From Eudorina sp. 2006-703-Eu-15 (lineage: Eukaryota; Chlorophyta; Chlorophyceae; Chlamydomonadales; Volvocaceae): 64,000 nt of DNA. Positions within the stretch are counted from its first letter, which is position 1. Each line of letters opens with the position of its first letter. The translations under genes and the position numbers were made by a program. The notes beneath the pieces were generated by a model, which did no database searches, was not told where the DNA came from, and worked only from the letters and a program-made list of their open reading frames with translations. The DNA is taken from contig BDSI01000010.1 of assembly GCA_003117195.1 (NCBI GenBank), forward strand, positions 344,696-408,695. Reading direction: 5' to 3'. Of this stretch, positions 1-10,315 are shown piece by piece.

Positions 1-695
1 ACGGATTACGGTAACACATCCCTGGGATTTGGGGGTGCCTGTTAAGACATGGCTGAGACGACGTGTTTCGATCCAGACCGCCTGGTTCCGATTTCCCAGC
101 TCGGTTTCTTACTTTTGTCAAATTCAAATTCCCACCGCACCGCAGACAGCACCGAGTGCACGCCTGGGGGCTGGGGCAGGTTTCCTCTCCCTGTGCCCCA
201 TGCCGTACCAATCAGGTCCCGTCTGGTTGGCCCGTTACGTAGGTACCACCCCACGGTGCCGGCCAGTGGGACTCGCCCATGCGGGGCAAGCAGGGGCGGG
301 GTCTGTGCCGCACCCCATCATCACAGCCGCCATGTCCTGACGCCATCGACGTCACTGACCCCATGTCATGACGCCGTGGCGGCCCCAGCGGGGGCCCATA
401 TCACCGCTACAACCAGCACCACCACACCACCAGGTCACCTCCAGCCCGCACGTCCTGCCAACCGTCCCATTGTGGTTCCGGAGCCGGTACTGGAAACCTC
501 GTAGAGTCGGCGCCACGTGTCCTTCCTTCCGTCCGTCCGTCCCTCCATCGGTCCGTCGCACCCGTCTGTCCGTCCGTCCGTCCGTCCATCATTCACACGC
601 ATTCACCCTAACCCCCAACACGTGTCCCCTCCGGGAGCGGTGGTGCCCGCCCGTGGGGCCGCGGGCCTCCGGGGTCCTGCGTCAGGGTGCGACCT
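1..695. other. Gene-free 3' flank with CCGT microsatellite
   Basis: No supported gene. Overlapping open frames here have no recognisable motifs and run through a (CCGT)n-rich stretch at about 523-594. The segment is downstream of the last exon of F-box-like copy 1, whose stop lies at 696-698 on the minus strand, so part of it may be that gene's 3' untranslated region. Confidence 0.5.
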
Positions 696-3600
696 TCAGT
701 CCTCATCGCCCACCACTTCCGACCCGTACAACGTGACCGACCACTCAACCAGCTTGTACGTGTTTCTGCACAGCTCCGTGATGCTGTTCAGCACCGACAG
801 CAGCCGCGCCGGGCGGTCCCCGCCACAGCCGCCGCCCAGTGCCGCCGCCGCCTCCTCCTCCTCGGCGGCGGCCCAGGTCTCGCCACCCGCGACCTCCTCA
901 TCCCACAGCCGCTGCGCCATCTGCCGGTTGGCGCGGGCAACCAGGCAGATCAGGAACCAGCGGCAGCACCGCCGCCAAGGACAGCGGTGGGCGGGTGGGC
1001 GGGGCGCACGGGGGCAAGGGGGTCACGGGTGGGTTCACCGGGCTGGCACCAAAAAACCGAGACCGAGACTAGACAGAGCGTGCCGGCCACCCTTCGGCCG
1101 GCTATAGGTGAAGGCACTGGGCTCATACTCGGTGCTTTCCGAGGGGGCGGGTGCGCACCACTGGTGCTTTCCGCGGGGCCGGCGGGTTGCGCCCACCCCA
1201 CTACCGTAGTACTTCAAAAGTAAGTAAGGCGCCGTGCTTCACGAAATGACCCGGTAAGCGGCGTGCAGACTCTGACCACACAGACTCTGAGCTGCTACAC
1301 ACGTGGGCGCCCTACTCCTACTCCTACCTCCGCCCTGACCTCCCTTGCTCGTGCCCGGGGCCCCCAACCTCCGGCGGGTGGACCTCCGGGGGCCGTCATC
1401 CACATCATCGTCGGTCTATTACCCACACCGCGGTCCTCAGGACGAACCCCCCCTTTCTTTTTGAAGTCCCCATCGCGGTCCTCACAAAAGGCACTCCCCA
1501 TTCAAAGCTCGGTCGGTCCTCTTTGCGTGTGCGTCACGAGCGCGGCACACCACCATTCGATAATCGAACACGGGGCCTCCGGCCGCCCTAGAGGTCCCAA
1601 TGCATTCGCCCCCTGGACGCCTTCCCACACACGTCCCTTCATGTGGGCGATGCAGCCCAGCCGCCGCCCGCCCGTCCCTTCTCCTTCCCCCGCCCTTGTG
1701 AGGAGACCGCACCTGTTGGACCGTGCCGCAGAAGACGTCGAGGACGAGCGTGGTTCCCAAGGGCTTCGGGACGATCCACTCCTGCGGCACCCGGGTCACC
1801 TCCAGGGGCGGTGCTGCTGCAGCAGCTGCTGCTGCTGCTGCCGCTGGCGGTCGCGATGCTGCTGCAGCTGCTGCTGCCGCTGGCGGCGCTGGTGGCGGCG
1901 CTGGGGGTAGCGGTGCCGCGGCGGCTGCTGCTGCTGCTGCTCCTGCCCGCGGGGCACCTTCCATATCTTTGGTCGCCTGTTCGTCTTCTTCGTCGTCACT
2001 GTCTGACTCCACCGCGTCCACACCCGGGCCCGGGCTGGGCCCCCAGTCGGGCAGCTCGCCCGCCAGCAGCAGCGCCTCAAACTCCGCCATTGTCTCCGCC
2101 CTCCGGAAACACACCAGCGCGCCGCGCAGCTTCGGGAGGAAGATGTAGGTGGTGGTGAGGCAGCTGGGCCGCCGAATGCCTCCGCCCGCGTCGCCGTCGT
2201 CCTCGCCGTCGTCCTCGCCGTCACTGCCGCGGCCGTGGCCGTCCTCTTGGGCCTGATGCCAGACGCGGAGCATGGCGGCGCGGAGCAGGCTGTCCAGCCA
2301 GGGGTTGAAATAGTGTAACGAACCCCTCTTGATCCACACCCCCCGTCGCACCATGCCGCCGCGCATCAGCAGCGCGTGGGTGCCGACGCTGCGCTGGCGA
2401 CACGCTCGTGGACGCGCAAAACGGCCCCCCGACCCGCCGCCACAGTCGCTCGGCCCCGCCGACGCGCCACTTGCGACGCGGCCCTCATCACAGCCCTTCC
2501 CAGATCGTTGGCGGCGCCCGCACAGCCCTTCCCAGGTCTGTCGGCGGTGTCCCGGACCGACCCATGGGTCCACACGGACCGCAGACGTTGGAAGGCGGCT
2601 TCCATTAGGTTCTCCTCCGGCTCCAAATACTCGTCGTAGTCCGACTTGGGTTCCGGCGCGCCCCACTGGCGGCGAAACGACCGCGGCGGGGGCCCTCCCG
2701 CAAAGGGCATCCGCAGGGTCAGCCAAGGGATGTGTTCAACGGTGTCATGCACGAAGAGCGTGAACTCCTCCGGCCAGCCCAGCGCCGCCACCGCTCGACG
2801 CCGCGCGGCCGGGACCGCGTACGGGCAGATGTGTACGGACCCAAGCTCCACGCTGTCGCACCGATCCAGCAGCTCTTGGAACACGTCGGGGACGACGCAG
2901 GGGTTCAACGTGGCCCACACCGCCAGCAGCCGGAGGCGCGGCAGCCGCGGCCCCAGCCCCTCGCAGCCCAGCAGCGCTCGAGCCACCTCCCCCATCTCCA
3001 CCGCAACCGGCCCCGCATCCGGCAAGTCCAGCAATTCCTCGGCCAGGGGGGTACGGAGCTCCACGGACTCTAGGGTTCCGGAGCGCAGCCCCAGGGTGCA
3101 CTCGGGCAGCGTGAGCCGCTGCAGGCCCCGCGGCAGGGCGCGCAGCAGCTGGGGCAGCACCTTCCAGTTGGTGTTGCTGCTGCTGCTGCTCTCGCCGTCG
3201 CTGTCGCTGTCGTCGTCGCGCCGGCGCCGCCCGGGCGAGTCCTGCCGGAGCCCCGTGAAGGTGAGGCTCTGCAGGTGGCGCAGCGAGGCGAGCGCGCTGA
3301 GGACCAGGCCGCGCTGCATGTTGTTCCAGTTGGGGGCCAGGTCGCAGGACGTGCCCAGGTCGAGCACGCGCAGCTCGGGCAGCGCGGAGAGGAGGCAGGA
3401 CAGCGCCAGCGGCGCCGCCTTGTGCTCGCACAGCGCCGCGTCCAGCGTGAGGGCGGTGATGAGCGCCCGGGCGCTCGGCGACCAGCTGCGGATGCACAGC
3501 GTCATGGATTCCGCCAGGTGATTGGTGAACCGGTTGAAATGGCGTTTGTGGGAGATGGCAAGGGCGGTGCAGCGCGGGAAGTGCGGTAGCCGCGGCGCCA

Positions 3601-3793
3601 GCCGGTTCACGTCCAGCAGGGTCAGCTTCGCAGCCCGGACGCCACCGTCGATGAATTGTCTGAAGGCCTTGCAGGAGAGGCGAGCTGACCCGGCGCCTCC
3701 GCCGGGCTGGTACAGGGCGTGCACGAGGACATCTTGTGCGGGAACGCTAAGCTCCCGGAGCACATCGAGGAGATGCGCACGATGAACTCTCAT
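696..3793 (-). pseudogene. F-box-like / leucine-rich family, copy 1 (frameshifted)
   Basis: Two-exon gene. Exon 1 is 1713-3793 and exon 2 is 696-920; the intron runs from GTGCGG to CCGGCAG. It starts at the ATG at 3793, which aligns with copies 2 and 3. The N-terminus (residues about 8-55) is F-box-like, with LDVLRELS, then LSCKAFRQFIDGGVR. Leucine-rich segments follow (PELRVLDLG, LRHLQSLTFTGLR, LQRLTLPECTL). After about 2,490 the reading moves to another frame that carries the family's ALLMRGG, LVCFRRAETMAEFE and VPQEWIVPKPLG motifs plus poly-Ala tracts. A 32-bp imperfect direct duplication at 2489-2535 has exactly the length needed to explain the shift. Exon 2 opens MAQRLWDEE, as in the paralogues. 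In other organisms F-box proteins act as ubiquitin-ligase adaptors; that role is inferred. An intron at the frame change is possible, but I see no good splice pair. Confidence 0.6.
2489..2535. repeat. 32-bp imperfect direct duplication inside copy 1 exon
   Basis: The 15-mer cacagcccttcccag occurs at 2489-2503 and again at 2521-2535, offset 32 bp, with related sequence after each copy. Because 32 is not a multiple of 3, the duplication moves the downstream reading into the frame where the family's conserved C-terminal motifs are found. Confidence 0.75.
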
Positions 3794-4304
3794 TACAAGA
3801 GAATTGGAGGGACAATTCCCTTCAAGATTGGTGCTCAGGTTCGCTGTTGCCGCAAGGAGCTGAATGCATCGCTAAAGCAGCTGTTTCGCGAAATCACGCT
3901 TTGATGGGTTAACTAAGAAATGCACCAGAGATATGATATTTCAAAATTGGAAATGATATGTCCACGTGTTGTAAGTGATGCATAATGCAGTGCGGGTTTT
4001 TTCAAAAGGGTCCTGTCTTGTGCCGTACGTTACAGATACCGCGTTTTGTTTGTTTCACCCCTTGCAATGAAAAATTAATAATCAGAGTTGTCCATTCGAC
4101 ATAATTGCAATGCAATTTCGTAAGGCATGGAAGACAAAAGGAGAGCCGAGCCTCTTGTCGCACGGGTCAACCCTGACTCATGTCGTCCCCGGGAACACCA
4201 GGGAACCCGGACACGACGGCCCGAGGTCGCGCAGCCCGGGGCCGGCGTTGTGTGCAGGGACAGGCGACTAAAAGCGTTGAGGGTCCCAACAGGACACTGC
4301 ACCT
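3794..4304. other. Intergenic region between F-box-like copy 1 and the inverted fragment
   Basis: No gene seen. About 3905-4130 is relatively AT-rich, unlike the flanking exons, and is the likely promoter/5' side of copy 1, which is transcribed leftward from 3793. I could not define a specific TATA or initiator element. Confidence 0.4.
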
Positions 4305-4446
4305 CAGCAGCAACAGCGGCAGCAGCAGCACCCCTGCCGGCACCGCCCCTGGAGGTGACCCGGGTGCCCCAGGAGTGGATCGTCCGGAAGCCCATGGGCT
4401 CTACCCTCGTCCTCGACATGTCATTTGTGGCACGGTCCAGCAGGTA
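4305..4446 (+). pseudogene. Inverted fragment of the F-box-like family exon 1 end
   Basis: On the plus strand this reads Ala-rich sequence, then PLEVTRVPQEWIVRKPMG and STLVLD, nearly the same as copy 1 (PLEVTRVPQEWIVPKPLG), which lies on the opposite strand about 2.5 kb away. It then has 29 nt where copy 1 has 27, a 2-nt frame break, and ends in CAGCAG followed by a donor-like GTACGG at the position where copy 1 has its exon 1 donor. No second exon was found downstream. It is a truncated, inverted duplicate and unlikely to be expressed as protein. Confidence 0.7.
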
Positions 4447-4959
4447 CGGCCTCGCATGGCGTAGGGTTGGACGGGCGGGCGGCTGCGCCGCGTTGCCAAC
4501 AGGAAGCCGTGTCAGCATACAAGGGGCGAATGCATCGTGAGGGGGTTTGAAGACCCGGGGGGCCTGGGGCTGTGTCTGGGTTGGGGGCAGTCGTCCGCCG
4601 AGTCCCGTGACAGGTCATGGCGACCTTGCCCCCAAGTTGGATGCTCGGTCTTCTACCGTGTGCTCTCGTACGGCAGAGTACACGGGAAGAAGAAGCTGCG
4701 GTGCCTCCAGATCCCCTGGTAAACAGCTCGCTCAAGCTGTGGCGCGACCCGTGGGACAGATCGGTCAGCCGGCGGTGCTCGGGTGCTGGACCCGCAACCC
4801 TCCAGTTCGTGTCCCACCTCCTCAAGCGTAATGCCCCCCCAGAGCATCACCAGTTCACCATGATGACCGGTCAGAGGCCACCCGCCGGTGCCCCCACCGC
4901 TGGTGGTGTCCCGCTCGTTCTGACGCCGGTGCCCCCACCGCCCCTGCGCACCCGTGCGA

Positions 4960-5150
4960 CCCCTACCTACCTCGCACCCCTCCAACCCCTACCTACCTCG
5001 CACCCCTCCAACCCCTACCTACCTCGCACCCCTCCAGCCCCTACCTACCTCGCACCCCTCCAACCCCTACCTACCTCGCACCCCTCCAGCCCCTACCTAC
5101 CTCGCACCCCTCCAACCCCTACCTACCTCGCACCCCTACCTACCTCGCCA
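4960..5150. repeat. 26-bp minisatellite, about 7 copies
   Basis: Tandem units built on cctacctacctcgcacccct, with small variants (tccaa/tccag). It lies between the inverted family fragment and copy 2. Open frames through it (PLQPLPTSHPSNPYL-type) come only from the repeat. Confidence 0.9.
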
Positions 5151-5191
5151 GTTTGCCTCCATGCAGGAGGTGCCGGGGGTGGTGCTGCGCA

Positions 5192-5261
5192 GCCAGCGAA
5201 TGATTGCCAGCGAATGATTGCCAGTGAATGATTGCCAGTGAATGATTGCCAGTGAATGATT
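5192..5261. repeat. 14-bp tandem repeat, five copies
   Basis: Five contiguous copies of gccag(c/t)gaatgatt, the first two with c and the last three with t. The array abuts a SINE 3'-end fragment. Confidence 0.9.
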
Positions 5262-5274
5262 GCATGATACAATG

Positions 5275-5325
5275 ATCCCGGTCGGGATACGGGTCCACCT
5301 TGTAACGGTTACATTACATTACAAT
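5275..5325 (+). mobile_element. SINE 3'-end fragment
   Basis: Contains cgggtccaccttgtaacgg followed by ttacattacatt, matching the 3' end of the tRNA-type SINE at 45953-46232. Only about 45 bp is present, as in a strongly 5'-truncated insertion. Confidence 0.6.
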
Positions 5326-5854
5326 GATATATGCTTAACGTCGTGTGCTAGTGTCCCAGACGCAAAACCAACAACAACAACAATTCCGGTATGCAACACC
5401 TGGTATGGCTGCGCAACGGGTACGGCTGCAAGAGGCTTTCTACGGCCGCACCGTATGGAGTTCTCTGGGTGCCGCCGACAGCTGAGCTCGGCTGAGCCTC
5501 CGATGCTGCCATCTCCTCTCATCACACCACACCACACCACATCACATCAGCGCGCCACGAGAAAGCTTTACTGTGAACCTTCCATGCCGACGAAGTCCCG
5601 GCGCGGGAATTCATTGCCGCACACATACTCGGTGCGTGTGGATTTGCAGCGCAGCTCCACCGTCCACGAGATCTGGACGACCCGTACGAATCCGTGCGTA
5701 CAGATGCCGATTTGTACCAGCTGCCCCGACCGTACATCGCTGCTAACACACTCTACTGGCGTGCCCGCAAACGGGAGGCGTTACATCGCGCGCCGACCAG
5801 CGGGCCCATGCACGGCGTCAAGGCAGCTCAATAAACGGCAATTCATTACCGTCT

Positions 5855-8008
5855 TCAAAACACTCTAGGATCCAACCTAAAATCTAGTCGATCACGCGCG
5901 TAGTCAGCCGTCAACTGGCGGCATACCGACAAGGCCGTGCGCAGCGCACGGAGCATGTGCTCCTGGCGGCAGCCCGCACTGCCGTGCCCCGCCGCACCAC
6001 AGGCCGCCGCCGCCTCCTCCTCCCACAACTCCTGCAGCACCTGTGTGAGGAGGAGGCCGCCAGAGCGGCGCAGGGCGTGCGGCGGACGGCAGGTGGTGGT
6101 AAGGGAAACCATCTATCCGGGATCGCGGGTTTCGATACGGACGGAGCCCCGCCGCTTTGGCCCGCCCCAGGCGTCCGGGTTGATGTCGTTGCCGCATTTG
6201 CGCCCAGTGAGTCAGGCAGCTGGCCTAACCGTCGTGCTGCGCGAGTTGCAGCTTCCGCTGCAGCGGTAGAGGGCGGGACCCCGGGCGTTGGGTTTCAACT
6301 GCCCGGAACAAAACCATGGGAACGGGGGGCGGCGGCGGTCTTGTCTTGCCACGGTGTGGGTGATGGAGGAGTCCGTCCCTGGCGGCATCGGCCGCCGGCA
6401 GCCCCACCTCACCCCGCCTCGGCACCCAAAGGCTCCTTACCCAGGGTCCTTACCTGATCCGCGGCGCCGCGGAGCAAGCGCTGGCCCAGCGGTCTCATCG
6501 CAGGCCCCCAGCGGAAACACTCCTCCGGCACCCGCTGCACTTGCAGCGCTGCGACGGAACCTGTGGCATCTCCCGCCGTCGTCTCGGACGCCGGCGTCCC
6601 CGGGTGCTCAGCTTGCAGCAGCAGCAGCTCCTGCTCGAACTCCGCCATGACCCCCGGGTCACTGAAACACACCAGCACCCCCTGGTCGTGCGGCAGGTAC
6701 AGGTACTCGGTGCGGTGATTCCACGATGCGCCCCACTTCAACTTCAACTTCTGCAGCACTTGACCCAGCCATGGACTTTGGCGGACCCCCCGGAAGCCGC
6801 CATTTACCGTTCCCCGCAGTGGCGCGCCACGAAGCAGCAGCGCGCAGGGACTGACGACGCGTCGGGCGCCGCCACCGAGGGTGACGTCCCGCGGGCACCG
6901 CTTCCGACGTCGCCGCTGTGGGCGCTATTGGTGACGGGACCACCGCCGCAGCAAGATGCCGCGCCGCCGGCGGGCTGCGTCGATGGCAGGTTGGAGCTGC
7001 TCGGCCCGCCGGCGGCGTACGACAATGACCCGGGGCTCCCCGGCTTTCTTCAGTACAGCCTCCAACAGGTCGTGCACCATGTCGCATATGACCGCTGCTG
7101 GGACGGATGTGCTGACGGTCAGCTCCTCCACCTCCACCCGGTCAACGCGGCGGCGCAGCTCCCGGACCTCGTCGGGGAGGACACTGCCTTGGGCCGTGTC
7201 CCCTGTCCGCACCTCCTCGAAACGAAGTCGGTTGAGCCTGGGCCCCAGGGCTTTGCAGCGCAGGAGCGTCCTGGCGGACACCGCCATGAGGTGCATTCCC
7301 GTCCGGTCAATCAAAAACGACGGCACCTCCACGGTGTCAATGGTCCCGGAGCTCATCTCCAGAGTGCAGTACGGCAGCTCCAAGCGCCGCAGGCTGGGCG
7401 GCAAGGCGTCCAGGAGCAGGGGGAGGTCCTCCCAGGCTGCCAGCGCCCCGCTCTTCCGCAGGCCGGTAAGGGTCAGCGAGTTCAGGCAGGGCAGCGACCC
7501 TAACGCGCTGAGCAGCAGGCCCCGCTGCAGTGCGTTACCGCGTCCAGGGCACACAGCGCGCAGGCGGACCACTTGTAGAGAAGGCAGCGCGTGCAAGACA
7601 TTGGACACGGCAACGGTTGCGTCGGGGCCTCCGAACGGGCAGCAGTTGTCCACGGTGAGGGAGGTGATGCGGTTCCGCGCGCCGAACGGCCAACTGCGGA
7701 CTACCAGCGTTGCAATGATCCCAAGTCCTCCAGAGTTTGTATGTAGCTGCTGAGAGGGCGCCAACTTAATGGTCAAGGCGCTGCAGCGTGGGACGGAGCT
7801 GCGGCAGCCGCAACGTAGCTGGTTGGGTACTTCGTCGCAATGACACCGTCACCTCCCGGACGCCGCCATCGATAAACTCCTTGAAATCCTTGCAGGCCAG
7901 CCGAGCTGCGTGGGCTGTTCGTGCGCGGCACAATGCGTCCACAAGGGCGTCCTGAGCAGAAACGCTAAGCTCGCGAAGCACGTCCAAGAAATACGGGCCC
8001 CGTGACAT
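5855..8008 (-). pseudogene. F-box-like / leucine-rich family, copy 2 (broken)
   Basis: Two exons: 6454-8008 and 5855-6040. The intron runs from GTAAGG to CTCACACAG, at the same codon boundary as in copies 1 and 3 (AADQ, then VLQELWEEE). The N-terminus reads FLDVLRELSVSAQDALVDAL, then LACKDFKEFIDGGVR (F-box-like). Leucine-rich strands follow (LPSLQVVRLR, LNSLTLTGLRK, LRRLELPYCTL). There are two lesions. The frame changes near 7795, where LRLPQLRP in one frame continues as VPRCSALTIKL in another. An in-frame TAG lies at 6925-6927, just before the conserved ALLLRGAPLRG. The later motifs LVCFSDPGVMAEFEQ and VPEECFRWGP are in frame. It is probably a pseudogene unless unrecognised introns remove both lesions. 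The start ATG lies next to a strong hairpin. Confidence 0.6.
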
Positions 8009-8020
8009 CTTCGTTTTTAG

Positions 8021-8150
8021 TGTTGGAAGAGATATGTGTCCGTGACATCCTGAGCGCTCGGGATGTCACGGCCCACGTTTTGTTGGAAGAGATATGTGTC
8101 CGTGACATCCCGAGCGCTCGGGGTGTCACGGACACATATCTCTTTCAACA
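8021..8150. repeat. Foldback repeat: 70-bp near-perfect palindrome plus a partial copy
   Basis: Positions 8081-8150 form an almost perfect inverted repeat (arms of about 33 bp, starting tgttggaagagatatgtgtc) around the palindromic core gagcgctc. A second, shorter copy of the left arm and core lies at 8021-8071. The structure starts 13 bp upstream of the start codon of F-box-like copy 2. It looks like a foldback MITE remnant; a promoter hairpin is an alternative. Confidence 0.8.
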
Positions 8151-9930
8151 TTCAGGCTGACGATGCTGCATAAATGGGTTGTTGCACGTTTTATTCCGTT
8201 CTGATATCGGACGCGTAGTCGGATTGCACCTTTCGCCGAGTCAGATATTACCAACAAAGTCAGCTCATTCATGTCCGATGTTCCCTCAGCTTAAGGCTAC
8301 AGAAGCAGAGGCTTGAGATTTGGAGGTCTCCAGGAGCGTCGAGGCGTCTAACGACTTTTGGATTCGGACAACCGCATACTGACAGCGTTGTCACCGTAAA
8401 CCTTTTGACTCTCTAGCGCTTTTACATCTTTCAATTTTTTACGCCTGGCGCTTTGGCGTAATTGTGCCGTACAGCCAGAGTTACCCGGCGTATTGCGTAA
8501 GCGCGGCGTACTGTAAAATTTTTAAGGGTTTTCTGCTACGATTATTCGTGCCAACCATCGTGCATGTCACCGAATGCTGCGGGCCCACCGAAAGGTGCTG
8601 AGCGAGGGCGAGAGCGAGGGCGAGCGGGGGCCCCGACAGACTTGCCCCTCTGTTTCCAGCAAGGATTTCCCGTTGCCAAAGCCGCTATTGGTCCTGTCTT
8701 ATTACGGCCATGGCATTGGCACAGCCAGTCGTGCTATTTCGCGTGCTGTATCTTCGAGTTCGTGGCCTGTCCCGAATTAATGTTCAATCTCTGCAAATTA
8801 TTGCCGAGTCCGTCGCGAATATCTCAAATCACGTAAAAATATCAAGGCCACTTTTCCTGCCATCACGAACTTTTCAATCGCGGAAACAAAGTAGCAATAC
8901 GGTATTGCTGCAGCGCGAAAATCCACCTGGAAACACTGCACTATCACGAGCGTATTAATGGCTTCTTGCGTCTATTATGATTGTATCAAAACAACAAGTA
9001 GACAGCGCGATCAGCTACACTCTCGACCCTGGCAGCCCAAAGGCTTCTCTATAGAACTCCCTGCTGGCCCCGTATACCAAAGGTTTCTTATAAACATCGC
9101 ACTGCACGCAACGATTGCCATTACGAGAATCCTGTCCAATTCCAAACCGCAAAGCAGCCCTGCCAATTCAATTGTTGTTGATCTGAAAAGACAGAGGTCC
9201 TTGCTGGGTTCAGGCTGGCGCAATTATATACGCCACAATTACGCCATCATTTGTAACGCCAGTCTTTTACGCATTTACGCGAATAGGAGGGTCGTCCGGC
9301 GCAAATGGCGTAATCAAATACGCCGTACGCCATACGCCAGAATTACGGTTTGCGGTGACAGCGCTGATACTGTTTCTGAGATGTATGTTATGCGAAAGGC
9401 GATTCCCGAATGCGCCCTTGAAGAACATCATACTGTAACATCATGAAGGCAACATGTATTTATGACTTTTCAATTATCATCTACATGTGAACTTATCATC
9501 GCTCAACGCATCGATGAGTTCCGCTTCCAGGACGTAGATCAATTAATTCCTATCTCCGCAATCATTGGATTATATGATTTGACAATCGGTGTTATAATTA
9601 GTGAAAGATCAAGAACGGACAGCTACACTCCTTTGCTTTCGAATCCTGTCCGTCAACCTCATGACCACAGTAGAGAGCATTTTAACGCCTGATCAGGTAC
9701 CTTATGCCAAGGTAAATCTTGCTCGATTAGACTCCCTCACCCCCTCTGGATCTGGGCGCAGTCGGGGTGTCCCAGCGTCGACTACTACCAATCACTTAAA
9801 AAGAAATCAATTGCTCGAACAAGCGTTGCTTTGGAGCTGACGGGTGCGTTGCGTTTGGCACAGCAAGCCCGGATACCATAACAGTTGACAGCTCAGGACA
9901 GTCCTCACGCGGCTTCTTCTATTTTTTCAG
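8151..9930. other. AT-richer stretch without a recognised gene
   Basis: GC falls well below the flanks. Open frames are short (under 165 codons) and lack splice or codon signatures. Around 8440-8520 and 9220-9350 there are many copies of ttacgc/gcgtaa words, suggesting a decayed repeat rather than coding sequence. Confidence 0.4.
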
Positions 9931-10062
9931 CTAAGAAGGTCAAGGACCCGAACTTTGACTCAGAAGTCCTAAGGTACAAGGAGGTGGCGCGAAAGCTTCT
10001 GATACCGGAAGCACGGACTCCCCCTCCGCGGAAGGCACCGAGCCTCGAGGAGGTGCGAGTCG
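9931..10062 (+). CDS. Candidate internal exon, unknown protein
   Basis: A 132-bp open segment lies between a strong acceptor (attttttcag at 9921-9930) and a consensus donor (cg|gtgagt at 10062/10063). It starts with 2 nt and ends with 1 nt of split codons. The peptide reads KKVKDPNFDSEVLRYKEVAR, then KLLIPEARTPPPRKAP, charged and protein-like. I do not recognise the family. Neighbouring exons could not be fixed, so the gene's extent is unknown. It might also be a captured gene piece in a transposon. Confidence 0.35.
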
Positions 10063-10155
10063 GTGAGTCTCGCCCCTGACCGCACTTCCTGATATCATAA
10101 CATTGCCATATGATATCATAACTTTGCCATATGTGAAGAAACGCCTTTGTTTCCA

Positions 10156-10315
10156 TCACGCAGCTGCGCTGACTTCCTGGCGGAAGGCGACGCTGATTCG
10201 GGTGTCTCCCATCGCCCGGAAGGTCTGCCCCTGCAACCTTTTGACCGTCATCAGCAGCCCGTCGGTGCGCAGCACATCCACGATCGGCACACCGGTCATC
10301 TCACCAGCCACGGCG
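10156..10315 (-). CDS. Candidate terminal exon, unknown protein
   Basis: On the minus strand, from about 10315 to a TGA at 10156-10158, the peptide reads AVAGEMTGVPIVDVLRTDGL, then LMTVKRLQGQTFRAMG and ends VAFRQEVSAAA. It has the composition of a genuine folded protein end. A possible preceding exon (about 10373-10420) has a gctgcag acceptor and a GTAAGC donor in compatible phase, but the intron would be only about 57 nt. The plus strand has a competing open frame here. I do not recognise the function. It is convergent with the candidate plus-strand exon at 9931-10062. Confidence 0.3.

Noticed and set aside
1723..2158. Plus-strand Ala- and Leu-rich frames opposite copy 1
   Set aside because: They are antisense to the poly-Ala tract of F-box-like copy 1, whose family motifs are on the minus strand.
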